A stretch of 64,000 nucleotides of DNA from Elizabethkingia bruuniana (GTDB lineage Bacteria > Bacteroidota > Bacteroidia > Flavobacteriales > Weeksellaceae): assembly GCF_002024805.1 (NCBI RefSeq), contig NZ_CP014337.1:2418001-2482000 (forward strand), in the 5' to 3' direction. The translations under genes and the position numbers were made by a program. Under the pieces are notes generated by a model. It ran no database searches. It was not told where the DNA came from and worked only from the letters and a program-made list of their open reading frames with translations. This document shows, one piece after another, positions 17,755-25,487 of this stretch (the first letter of the stretch is position 1; each line of letters starts with the position of its first letter).

Positions 17755-18280
17755 AACCAATAAAAAAACGATATACGTCTTTCCAGTCTTTCAGCCTTTC
17801 AAATCTATTCTCGTTAACGTTATGAAATGTATCAAACAGAAGACTCTTCCCTGAAAAACTAATCAGGTTTTTAGCATGATCATCAATAAGAAAATCTGTA
17901 TTGATGATTTCTTTATTCCCACAGAAAACTATATTCTTCCAGGAAATAAACGGAAAGTGTTCAGCCAGCCATTCTTTCTTTTCAAAAAGACTACGGGGAA
18001 ATTCCATTGCTGCAGAAACTACAAAAATATCATAATGAGCCTGTAAATCCTTAACCACATCCTGAGCATCTTTAGCTACAGGAATTGTTCTGAAAAAATC
18101 CGGCTTATTCAAATAACGACGTACAGCAGTTTTATCCGGTACACAATCTATTTCATCCATTCCTATAATATCTTCATTATTTATACGAATACCGGTTTCT
18201 TCAAAATAATGAGACAGATAATGTTCTTTAATATCAGCCAATACACCATCCATATCTATGGAAATAGTCTTTCTTTTCAT
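17753..18280 (-). CDS. 5'(3')-deoxyribonucleotidase-like HAD phosphatase
   Basis: A 175-residue HAD-superfamily phosphatase of the NT5C type. Motif I is DMDGVLADI (nucleophile and acid Asp), motif II is the Ser in FVVSAAME, and motif IV is DFLIDDHAKN. A small helical cap lies between motifs I and II. It should hydrolyse (deoxy)nucleoside monophosphates or a related sugar phosphate. The ATG at 18280 was chosen; the frame is open to 18343, but that extension is hydrophobic and overlaps the operator. It is divergent from deoR with a shared control region, so its substrate is probably linked to the DeoR effector. Confidence 0.85.
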   Translation of the reverse strand: MKRKTISIDMDGVLADIKEHYLSHYFEETGIRINNEDIIGMDEIDCVPDKTAVRRYLNKPDFFRTIPVAKDAQDVVKDLQAHYDIFVVSAAMEFPRSLFEKKEWLAEHFPFISWKNIVFCGNKEIINTDFLIDDHAKNLISFSGKSLLFDTFHNVNENRFERLKDWKDVYRFFIG

Positions 18281-18305
18281 GTTTCTTGATTTTATTATGA
18301 CAATG

Positions 18306-18340
18306 CAAATGTATACAAACAAACATAAATAACTGCAAAA
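18306..18340 (-). promoter_or_regulatory. Nucleotidase promoter
   Basis: On the minus strand TACATTTG (18306-18313) is a perfect -7 box. TTTTG (18336-18340) is a -33 candidate, 22 bases upstream and inside the palindrome at 18335-18365. Confidence 0.6.
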
Positions 18341-18365
18341 CATTGCAATTATAGCAATATTTTGC
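18335..18365. promoter_or_regulatory. Operator-like palindrome between nucleotidase and deoR (DeoR-type site 2)
   Basis: Arm GCAAAACATTGC (18335-18346), 7-base spacer, arm GCAATATTTTGC (18354-18365), with one mismatch between arms. It has the same arm length, spacer length and inner ATTGC/GCAAT ends as the site at 16424. It overlaps the nucleotidase -33 region and touches the deoR -33 element. Confidence 0.75.
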
Positions 18366-18368
18366 GAA

Positions 18369-18398
18369 TTGAATTTTTACAACAAATACATATATTTG
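18369..18398 (+). promoter_or_regulatory. deoR promoter, close to the start codon
   Basis: TTG (18369-18371), a 19-base spacer and a perfect TATATTTG (18391-18398) match the Bacteroidetes consensus. Only 5 bases separate the -7 box from the ATG at 18404, so the transcript should be leaderless or nearly so. Confidence 0.7.
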
Positions 18399-18403
18399 TA
18401 CTC

Positions 18404-19150
18404 ATGCTAAAGTATGATCGTTTACAAACCATTTTAGATATAACAAACAGAGAAGGTTCCGTTTCGTTTCAGGAGTTATGCAAAAAACTTGCGGTATCGG
18501 AAGATACTATCCGAAGAGATATAAAAGAACTGGATACAAGAGATCTGCTTAGAGCAGTAAGAGGTGGTGCCCATAGTATTGTTCAGAAAAAACACCACTA
18601 TCGCGACCGGGAAAAAGAAGGTTTGGAAGAAAAAAGGATTATCGCAGAAAAGGCTTTATCCTTAATTAGAAATGATCAGGTTTTATTTTTTGACGGAGGT
18701 ACCTCTGTTTTGGAATTGACCAAGATTTTGCCGAAAGATCTTAAAGTTACCATTATTACCAATAGTTTTCCTGTAGCAAGCATTATAGAAGATCATCCTT
18801 CTGTAGAATTAATCTTTTTAGGAGGCAGGCTTTACAAATCTGCATTTACTACTTTCGGAAATGCCACTTTAGAAAGCATTACAGGCTTTAAAGCAGATTT
18901 ATACTTCTTTGGAGTATGCTCTGTTACCACCGAAAATTTATACGGAGCCTATCTAGAAGACGCGGAAGTAAAGAAGGCAATGATAAAGCAGAGTAAAAGA
19001 ATAATCGGATTATGTACAGCTGATAAACTTGACACTGAATCTAATTTTATAATTGATAAAACAAGTAAACTTGATATAATCATTACTGAAAAAGACAATA
19101 CCAGCGCTCAGGTAAGCAAATATATCGCTCAGGGTATAGAAATGATTTAA
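18404..19150 (+). CDS. DeoR/GlpR-family transcriptional repressor
   Basis: 248 residues. The N-terminal HTH_DeoR has the signature VSFQELCKKLAVSEDTIRRDIKELD (residues 18-42) followed by the RAVRGGAH hinge. The C-terminal DeoRC sensor has FDGGTSVLEL and ITNSFPVASII phosphosugar-binding loops and a FFGVCSV strand. Such proteins repress sugar or nucleoside catabolism until a phosphorylated intermediate binds. The start at 18404 is set by the HTH alignment; the longer frame from 18362 would run through the promoter. Palindromes of one design before this gene and before the MFS permease point to autoregulation and control of nucleotidase and permease. Confidence 0.92.
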   Translation: MLKYDRLQTILDITNREGSVSFQELCKKLAVSEDTIRRDIKELDTRDLLRAVRGGAHSIVQKKHHYRDREKEGLEEKRIIAEKALSLIRNDQVLFFDGGTSVLELTKILPKDLKVTIITNSFPVASIIEDHPSVELIFLGGRLYKSAFTTFGNATLESITGFKADLYFFGVCSVTTENLYGAYLEDAEVKKAMIKQSKRIIGLCTADKLDTESNFIIDKTSKLDIIITEKDNTSAQVSKYIAQGIEMI

Positions 19151-19211
19151 AGTACGGACAGATGAACCGTAAAAGATGCAAAACATATTTTTTGAATCAA
19201 AAAATATTATG

Positions 19212-19246
19212 AAAAATAGCCGGGTTCTTCTTCCGGTTATTTTTTA
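19212..19246 (+). terminator. Terminator of deoR
   Basis: Stem AATAGCCGG pairs with CCGGTTATT (one G-U pair), 9-base loop, then a run of six T. Confidence 0.75.
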
Positions 19247-19385
19247 TTTTATCTATTTTTAACTGATTCAGGATTATGGAGATCATAATTAAAAAGATAA
19301 TTCTTTATTCAAAATACCTATCGGATTTTATCCACAACTGTATTCTTATTTTATTTTTTCGGACTAACTTGCAATAAAATTTCTC

Positions 19386-20657
19386 ATGTTTGCTCTGGTC
19401 GACTGCAACAATTTTTTTGTAAGCTGCGAACGGGCGCTGGATAGCGACCTGATCGACAAACCCGTTGTAGTACTTTCCAACAACGATGGGTGTATTATAT
19501 CCAGAAGTGAAGAAGCTAAAGCTTTAGGAATACCTATGGGCGCTCCTACTTTCAAATATGAAAAGTTTTTTCAGGAAAATAATGTTATAGCCCTTTCTGC
19601 AAAGTTCGAACTGTACAATTTCAGAAGCCAGAATGTAATGGCCATCATTAAAAAATATGCCCCGGAAACAGAAGTTTATAGTATAGACGAGGCTTTTCTT
19701 AATCTTTCAGGATTCAGATACATTAATATTATTGAACACAGCATAAAGCTAAAACAAGATGTACTGGATACAGAAGGCATTCCTGTAAGTGTTGGCATTG
19801 CACCTACCAAAACCTTATCAAAGATTGCCAACAGAATTGCAAAGAAAAATCCCGAAAAGTTTAATGGACTTTTTATTCTGGAAAAACCCGAAGACATAGA
19901 AAAAGCACTTCGGTGGCTGAACATAGAAGATGTTTGGGGAATTGGGCGCAGACTGGGTGCCCGCATGAAAGATGCAGGTATCTATAAAGCTTATGACTTA
20001 CTGAGCAAACCAGAACAATGGATCCGGAAAGAAATGGGTATAAACGGAGTCCGCTTAGTGAATGAACTAAAGGGTATCCCTCAATTAGAAATCCCAAACA
20101 CTTCCTCTAAAAAGTCTATAGCTGTAACCCGCAGCTTTATGGAAATGATTAAAACTAAGGAAGAACTACAGGAGCGCATCTGTTCTTTTGCGTTTTCTGC
20201 CGGAGAGAAGCTACGTAAACAAAAGAGTTGCTGCAAAGTACTTACTGTATTTGTAGGTACCAATCGTTACCGTAAAGACTTACCGGAATACAAAAATGTG
20301 GTTTCATATCACTTCCCGAATCCCGTAAGCTCTTCAATAGATCTTGCTAAAACCGCTGCAAAGCTTCTGGACGAAATATTTATTGAAGGTTATCATTATA
20401 AAAGAGCGGGTGTCTGGATTAACGATTTTGTTCCGGAAAATGAAAGGCTTATCAGTCTTTTCGAAGAAGATCATTTCGACAGACATAAAAACATTATGGA
20501 AGCAATGGACAAGCTTAACCGTCGCTATGGAAAAGATAAGATACGTCTTGGCAATCTGGACTTCAAAAGTAATTATGGCAGAAAGAAACTTTCCGCCAAC
20601 TATGAAGATTTCTTAAAAAACAACACGCTCCCTGAAGCCGATTACAGATTCCAATAA
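19386..20657 (+). CDS. umuC: Y-family DNA polymerase UmuC (Pol V catalytic subunit)
   Basis: A 423-residue translesion polymerase. It begins at FALVDCNNFFVSCER (first catalytic Asp), continues with VVLSNNDGCIISRSEEAKALGI, and holds the second acidic pair in EVYSIDEAFL. The helix-hairpin-helix region lies near 170-200 (IEDVWGIGRRLGARM), then the little finger and a UmuC-specific C-terminal extension. Normally umuD, whose RecA-cleaved product joins UmuC, is directly upstream; here the 235 bases upstream hold no umuD, so the partner must be elsewhere. No SOS box could be recognised, since the flavobacterial LexA motif is not known to me. Confidence 0.93.
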   Translation: MFALVDCNNFFVSCERALDSDLIDKPVVVLSNNDGCIISRSEEAKALGIPMGAPTFKYEKFFQENNVIALSAKFELYNFRSQNVMAIIKKYAPETEVYSIDEAFLNLSGFRYINIIEHSIKLKQDVLDTEGIPVSVGIAPTKTLSKIANRIAKKNPEKFNGLFILEKPEDIEKALRWLNIEDVWGIGRRLGARMKDAGIYKAYDLLSKPEQWIRKEMGINGVRLVNELKGIPQLEIPNTSSKKSIAVTRSFMEMIKTKEELQERICSFAFSAGEKLRKQKSCCKVLTVFVGTNRYRKDLPEYKNVVSYHFPNPVSSSIDLAKTAAKLLDEIFIEGYHYKRAGVWINDFVPENERLISLFEEDHFDRHKNIMEAMDKLNRRYGKDKIRLGNLDFKSNYGRKKLSANYEDFLKNNTLPEADYRFQ

Positions 20658-20680
20658 TAGTATCAGTATTCAAAAAGATA

Positions 20681-20707
20681 TGCGGAACCTTGATTCAGAA
20701 TTCCGCA
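20681..20707. terminator. Weak hairpin between convergent umuC and small-protein genes
   Basis: Arms TGCGGAA and TTCCGCA with a 13-base loop and no strong T-run on either side. It may act as a weak terminator. Confidence 0.4.
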
Positions 20708-20740
20708 CAAAAGCATTAAAATTATTTTAATCGGGTTTAC

Positions 20741-21157
20741 TTATCTAAGGAGTACTGCGTCTCGTGGTATCATTCCGGACGAAGTTGTCTGTTTAAACAG
20801 AACAGTATCTTCCCCATCTATACCCAAGGTACCATCGGCTATAACAGAGCCTTTCTTATCTCTAAGCCTAATATAAGCCGTCTTTCCCTTTACATACCCT
20901 TTGACTGACAATGTTACGCTCTTCGCTTTAGCTCCATAAGTATTATAACGGGCTGTACCTTCTACTTTAGTTCCGGTTTGTGAAATATCAAAAGCTAAAA
21001 CTCCGTTTTTTTCACCTTCACTGGAATACTTACCTTCAAAGCCGCCATCCATACTCTTTGTAGTGGTTGTACCTGAAGTATTTTTTGATTGCGCCTGTAT
21101 CTGAGATGTACAGCTAAATAAAACAATTGCAATAACAATAAAAATCCTGTTCTTCAT
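20741..21157 (-). CDS. Small exported protein of unknown function
   Basis: 138 residues with an N-terminal signal. Either C16 (VLFSC) is lipidated, or signal peptidase I cuts after QIQAQ. The remainder is rich in Gly, Lys and Thr and reads as alternating beta strands (FEGKYSSEG..., VLAFDISQTGTKVEGTARYN, AYIRLRDKKGSVIADG), suggesting a small lipocalin-like or beta-barrel fold in the envelope. I cannot name a family. It is monocistronic and convergent with umuC. Confidence 0.7.
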   Translation of the reverse strand: MKNRIFIVIAIVLFSCTSQIQAQSKNTSGTTTTKSMDGGFEGKYSSEGEKNGVLAFDISQTGTKVEGTARYNTYGAKAKSVTLSVKGYVKGKTAYIRLRDKKGSVIADGTLGIDGEDTVLFKQTTSSGMIPRDAVLLR

Positions 21158-21361
21158 ATCATGTATTTATAAAATCTGATGTTTGTTTATATGATAAAAG
21201 TACAAATTAATCATGAACATTATTTAACTTAGTCAGAATATTGAAAGTTCTCTGTTTTAAGGAAAAAATATTTCCAACACTCCACACATCCCTATAAAAA
21301 ACAAAACACCCCAAAGACAACTATAGGTTAAAACAAGTTCAAATGTTAAATTTTACATAAC

Positions 21362-21382
21362 ACCCCTAAAAAAAATAGGGGT
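21362..21382. promoter_or_regulatory. Inverted repeat at the glnN promoter
   Basis: ACCCCTA (21362-21368), 7 bases of A, TAGGGGT (21376-21382). It ends 1 base before the candidate -33 TTG, so it is well placed for a nitrogen-responsive regulator. G/C-rich arms stand out in AT-rich surroundings. Confidence 0.5.
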
Positions 21383-21383
21383 A

Positions 21384-21416
21384 TTGTTATTTTATTTCAA
21401 AAAATATCTAAATTTG
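21384..21416 (+). promoter_or_regulatory. glnN promoter
   Basis: TTG (21384-21386), 22-base spacer, perfect TAAATTTG (21409-21416), then 21 bases to the ATG. Confidence 0.6.
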
Positions 21417-21437
21417 CATCACTTAACCAACACAACA

Positions 21438-23636
21438 ATGTCAACATTAAGATTTAAAGCCTTAGCAGAACTTCCTTTCAGAAATTACAGACAAGACAAT
21501 TTCGTAGAAGTTCCCGGAAAACTTTCAGAATTATTCTGTTCTAATGTATTCTCTGAATACACTATGAGAGAATACCTTACTAAAGAAGCATTCAGTTCTA
21601 TTATGGATGCTATTAAAAAAGGATCACAAATACAGCGCCATATCGCAGATCAGGTAGCTGTTGCAATGAAAGACTGGGCTATGTCTAAGGGGGTTACCCA
21701 CTACACTCACTGGTTTCAACCATTAACAGGTTCCACAGCTGAAAAGCACGATTCTTTCTTCACTCCGATTGAAGGAGACAGAGCTATCGAGCGTTTCAAC
21801 GGCGGAATGCTGATCCAACAGGAGCCGGATGCTTCTTCTTTCCCTAATGGTGGAATCAGAAATACTTTTGAAGCAAGAGGATATACTGCATGGGATCCTA
21901 CATCTCCTGCATTTATTATGGGAACCACTCTTTGTATTCCTTCTATCTTTATCTCTTATACCGGAGAAACACTGGATTACAAGACGCCTTTATTAAGAGC
22001 CCTGAATGCTGTTGACGAAGCTGCTACAGATGTTTGTAAAGCTTACTTTGATAAAAACGTAACGAAAGTTATGCCTACTTTAGGCTGGGAACAGGAATAC
22101 TTCCTTGTAGATTCAGCTTTATATATTTCCCGCCCGGACCTTGTACTAACAGGAAAAACTCTTTTAGGACATTCTCCGGCAAAAGGACAACAATTGGATG
22201 ATCACTATTTCGGCTCTATTCCTACAAGAGTAATGAACTTCATGAAAGAGTTGGAAATAGAATGTATGAAACTGGGAATCCCTGTAACTACCCGTCACAA
22301 CGAAGTTGCTCCAAACCAGTTTGAGCTTGCTCCAATGTTTGAGGAAGTAAACGTAGCGGTAGACCACAACTCCTTATTAATGGATGTTATGGCAAGAGTT
22401 GCACACAAGCACCACTTCCATATCTTATTCCATGAAAAGCCATTCGATGGTGTAAACGGAAGCGGAAAGCACAACAACTGGAGCCTTGCAACAGATACAG
22501 GAGAGAACTTATTAAGTCCTGGTAAAAATCCTAAGAAAAACTTACAGTTCTTAACATTCTTTGTAAACACTCTGAAAGCTGTACATGATTATGCAGACTT
22601 ACTGAGAGCGAGTATTGCTTCTGCAAGCAACGATCACAGACTAGGTGCAAACGAAGCTCCACCTGCTATTATCTCTGCATTTATCGGAAGTCAGCTATTC
22701 TCTGTTCTTGAAGAATTAGAAAAAGTAACTGACGGAAAATTATCTCCGGAAGAGAAAACAGAATTGAAATTAAACGTTGTTGGAAAAATCCCTGAAATCC
22801 TTCTGGATAATACCGACAGAAACAGAACTTCACCATTTGCTTTCACCGGAAACAAATTTGAAATCCGTGCTGTAGGATCTTCTGCAAACTGTGCAGAACC
22901 GATGACTGTAATGAATGCAATTGCGGCTAAACAACTAAAAGTATTCAAGGCAGAAGTTGATGCTCTGATTGAAAAAGGTCTGAAAAAAGACGAAGCTATT
23001 TTCAACGTTCTTAGAGAATACATCAAGCAATTGAAAAACATCCTTTTTGAAGGTGACGGTTATTCCGATGACTGGGCTAAAGAAGCTAAAAAGAGAGGCC
23101 TGAACAACTTAAAGACTACTCCTGAAGCTCTTAAACAGGAAATGGATAAGAAGTTTGCTGATCTTTATGAAGAGCTAGGCATCTTCTCTCACAGAGAATT
23201 TGAAGCCAGAAACGAAATTAAATTCGAGAAATACTCTACAGTTATTGATATTGAAGCAAGAGTATTAGCTGATATTGCAAGAAACCACATTATTCCTGCT
23301 GCACTTAACTATCAGAACAGATTAATTGAGAACGTTAAAGGCTTGAAGGAAATCTTTGGAGACAAAGAATTCCAGACTTTGGCAAAAGAGCAAATCAGTC
23401 TTATTACTCAGATTTCTACAAATGTTTCTAACATCAAAATTGGTGTTGACAACCTATTAACAGAAAAAGAGAAAGCTAAAAATACAAAAGACAGCCACAA
23501 ACAAGCAGAAGCTTACTGTAACAAAGTAAAACCTTTATTTGACACTATCAGAGAAGCTTCTGATGCATTGGAAATGATGGTTGATGACGAGCTTTGGCCG
23601 TTGACTAAATACAGAGAACTTTTGTTCACACGTTAA
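21438..23636 (+). CDS. glnN: Glutamine synthetase type III
   Basis: 732 residues, the GSIII length, unlike the 450-residue GSI. It makes glutamine from glutamate, ammonia and ATP. The N-terminal GSIII-specific domain covers about 1-150 (THWFQPLTGSTAEKHDSF, FNGGMLIQQEPDASSFPNGG). Catalytic-domain markers include GWEQEYFLVD, TRHNEVAPNQFELAP, NGSGKHNNWSL and NRTSPFAFTGNKFEIR. A long helical C-terminal extension follows (about 560-732). The start was chosen at MSTLRFKALAE; the upstream frame to 21384 runs through the promoter. It is monocistronic, with an inverted repeat at the promoter. Confidence 0.97.
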   Translation: MSTLRFKALAELPFRNYRQDNFVEVPGKLSELFCSNVFSEYTMREYLTKEAFSSIMDAIKKGSQIQRHIADQVAVAMKDWAMSKGVTHYTHWFQPLTGSTAEKHDSFFTPIEGDRAIERFNGGMLIQQEPDASSFPNGGIRNTFEARGYTAWDPTSPAFIMGTTLCIPSIFISYTGETLDYKTPLLRALNAVDEAATDVCKAYFDKNVTKVMPTLGWEQEYFLVDSALYISRPDLVLTGKTLLGHSPAKGQQLDDHYFGSIPTRVMNFMKELEIECMKLGIPVTTRHNEVAPNQFELAPMFEEVNVAVDHNSLLMDVMARVAHKHHFHILFHEKPFDGVNGSGKHNNWSLATDTGENLLSPGKNPKKNLQFLTFFVNTLKAVHDYADLLRASIASASNDHRLGANEAPPAIISAFIGSQLFSVLEELEKVTDGKLSPEEKTELKLNVVGKIPEILLDNTDRNRTSPFAFTGNKFEIRAVGSSANCAEPMTVMNAIAAKQLKVFKAEVDALIEKGLKKDEAIFNVLREYIKQLKNILFEGDGYSDDWAKEAKKRGLNNLKTTPEALKQEMDKKFADLYEELGIFSHREFEARNEIKFEKYSTVIDIEARVLADIARNHIIPAALNYQNRLIENVKGLKEIFGDKEFQTLAKEQISLITQISTNVSNIKIGVDNLLTEKEKAKNTKDSHKQAEAYCNKVKPLFDTIREASDALEMMVDDELWPLTKYRELLFTR

Positions 23637-23663
23637 TACACCAATTTAACATCTATATAGAGG

Positions 23664-23693
23664 AACAGACTGCCGCTGGCAGTCTGTTTTTTT
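23664..23693. terminator. Bidirectional terminator of glnN and phosphorylase genes
   Basis: An 11-bp stem AACAGACTGCC, GCT loop and a T-run, between convergent genes ending at 23636 and 23709. Confidence 0.88.
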
Positions 23694-23708
23694 ATTTTAT
23701 AAAGCTAT

Positions 23709-25373
23709 TTAATTATACATTTCCCTGTAATATTCGTCCGCCATTCGATCGCTTGCAAAAGCATAACGCACATCCTCCATCCCTTGCTGTGTTAATGTAC
23801 GCCATTCATCCGGACGATCATAATAAGTCGGCAGAATTTCATTCTCCAACAAATCATAAAGCTTATTCAGATCATACATATCCTGATCATAAGTGCTCAT
23901 ATTGTTATAATCTGCTTTAGGTACTACAAATGAATTTTGTCCGGGTTTTGCAAACTCGGGAACCCAACCATCATCTGTAGAAAAGTTTACCGATCCGTTC
24001 ATTGCTGCTGTCATGCCACTGGTACCAGAAGCTTCACGGGGTACACGCGGGTTATTCAGCCATACATCGGACATTCTTTTCAGAGACTTACTCAGGTAGA
24101 TTTCATATCCCGTCAGCACAGCCATATTTTTATATTTCTTGCTTTCTTCTACCAAGCGATTGAAAGTCGAAATTGCCGGATAATCCAATGGATAAGGCTT
24201 TCCTGCCCAGATAATCTGGATCGGATATTTTTCGTTTTCCATCAGTCTGCGAAAACGCTCCTGATCTTCCAACAGCAAATCTGCTCTTTTGTAGCCTGCA
24301 AATCGTCTGGCCCAGACCATCGTAAAAACATCAGGATTGAATATATTTCCGGTCTGATCGGATACTATCTTGAAACCTCTGTACTTCATTATTTTTTTAC
24401 GTTCATCAAATCCTGCAGCATCTGCATTGTCTTTGGCAGCATAAAGCTTTTCGTCTGCCCAGAAATTATAATCCTGAGCATTGGTAATCGATTTAATATC
24501 GCAAATACCGGAATATTTACCCCACATCTCACGGGAAACCTCACCATGGAGCTTGGAAACCCCATTTGCAATATGCGCCATTCTTAAGGCACACAAAGAA
24601 TGATTGAATACTTCACCATCGGTTCCGGACACCCTACGTACTTCCTCTTCGCTGATACCGGAAAAATAAGACATATTATAACACAAATGGAAATCGTGTT
24701 TCTCGTTTCCGGCTTCTTCAGGTGTATGAGTCGTAAACACCAGCTTTTTCTTTACCTCATTCAGATCTTTATACTTCTGCAACAGATAGAAAGCCGCCGG
24801 CAATCCATGCGCTTCATTCAAGTGATAGATATCCCGGCCAAGATTCATTTCATCCAGAAGCTTAGCCCCACCCTTTCCTAATAAAATATACTGAGCGACT
24901 TTAGTTGCCTGATTGGCATCATAAAGTCTGTGTGTAATCGTTTGTGATATATAATCATTTTCCGGAATATCCGTAGACAAAAGGAAAATAGGAGCTGTAC
25001 CGAAAGTTTCCGGCGCCAGATACCATACTTTCACCCAAACCGGAGCACTATGAATATCTATCTGGAATTTTATACCGGTATCCTGAAGAAAGTTATAACT
25101 CTTCTCTGTCCAGGCTACATTAAGCGTCTGATTCTGATTTCTTGCCTGATCATAATATCCGTATTTCCAAAGAATACCAATACCCACCAAATCTTGCTTC
25201 AATGTATATGCACTTCTCATATGTGATCCGGCTAAAAAACCTAGTCCACCGCTGTAGATTTTCAGGGGTTGATCGACTGCGAACTCCATGGAGAAGTAAG
25301 CGACACGCTTTTTATACTCGGGGTTAATTTCAAAAGGAATAGTAAAGTTTCTAAAATCCATATTTTTTTTCAT
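23709..25373 (-). CDS. Alpha-glucan phosphorylase-family protein (GT35), short form
   Basis: About 554 residues of the glycogen/starch phosphorylase family, which releases glucose-1-phosphate from alpha-1,4-glucans. Visible family blocks are VAYFSMEFAVDQPLKIYSGG, VFTTHTPEEAGNEKHDF, FTMVWARRFAGYKRADLLL, IIWAGKPYPLD and PREASGTSG. It is shorter than the 720-850 residues of typical members. At the position of the PLP-binding lysine (GTSGMK in relatives) it reads GTSGMT, with Thr455. Either catalysis or cofactor binding differs, or this is a distinct subfamily. The start at MKKNMDFRNF is preferred over 25424; 25361 is also possible. Confidence 0.85.
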   Translation of the reverse strand: MKKNMDFRNFTIPFEINPEYKKRVAYFSMEFAVDQPLKIYSGGLGFLAGSHMRSAYTLKQDLVGIGILWKYGYYDQARNQNQTLNVAWTEKSYNFLQDTGIKFQIDIHSAPVWVKVWYLAPETFGTAPIFLLSTDIPENDYISQTITHRLYDANQATKVAQYILLGKGGAKLLDEMNLGRDIYHLNEAHGLPAAFYLLQKYKDLNEVKKKLVFTTHTPEEAGNEKHDFHLCYNMSYFSGISEEEVRRVSGTDGEVFNHSLCALRMAHIANGVSKLHGEVSREMWGKYSGICDIKSITNAQDYNFWADEKLYAAKDNADAAGFDERKKIMKYRGFKIVSDQTGNIFNPDVFTMVWARRFAGYKRADLLLEDQERFRRLMENEKYPIQIIWAGKPYPLDYPAISTFNRLVEESKKYKNMAVLTGYEIYLSKSLKRMSDVWLNNPRVPREASGTSGMTAAMNGSVNFSTDDGWVPEFAKPGQNSFVVPKADYNNMSTYDQDMYDLNKLYDLLENEILPTYYDRPDEWRTLTQQGMEDVRYAFASDRMADEYYREMYN

Positions 25374-25487
25374 TATTCGGTTTACAAATATACAATATGA
25401 ATTTAATCTTAAATTTTGATACATAACCCTTTATATCAAAAAAAATGTTTAGCTTTATATCAGTAGAGAATTGAAATTCAGCCAGCT

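Noticed and set aside
23937-24587. 216-codon plus-strand frame inside the phosphorylase gene
   Set aside because: Antisense shadow of conserved GT35 blocks; no promoter or family match.
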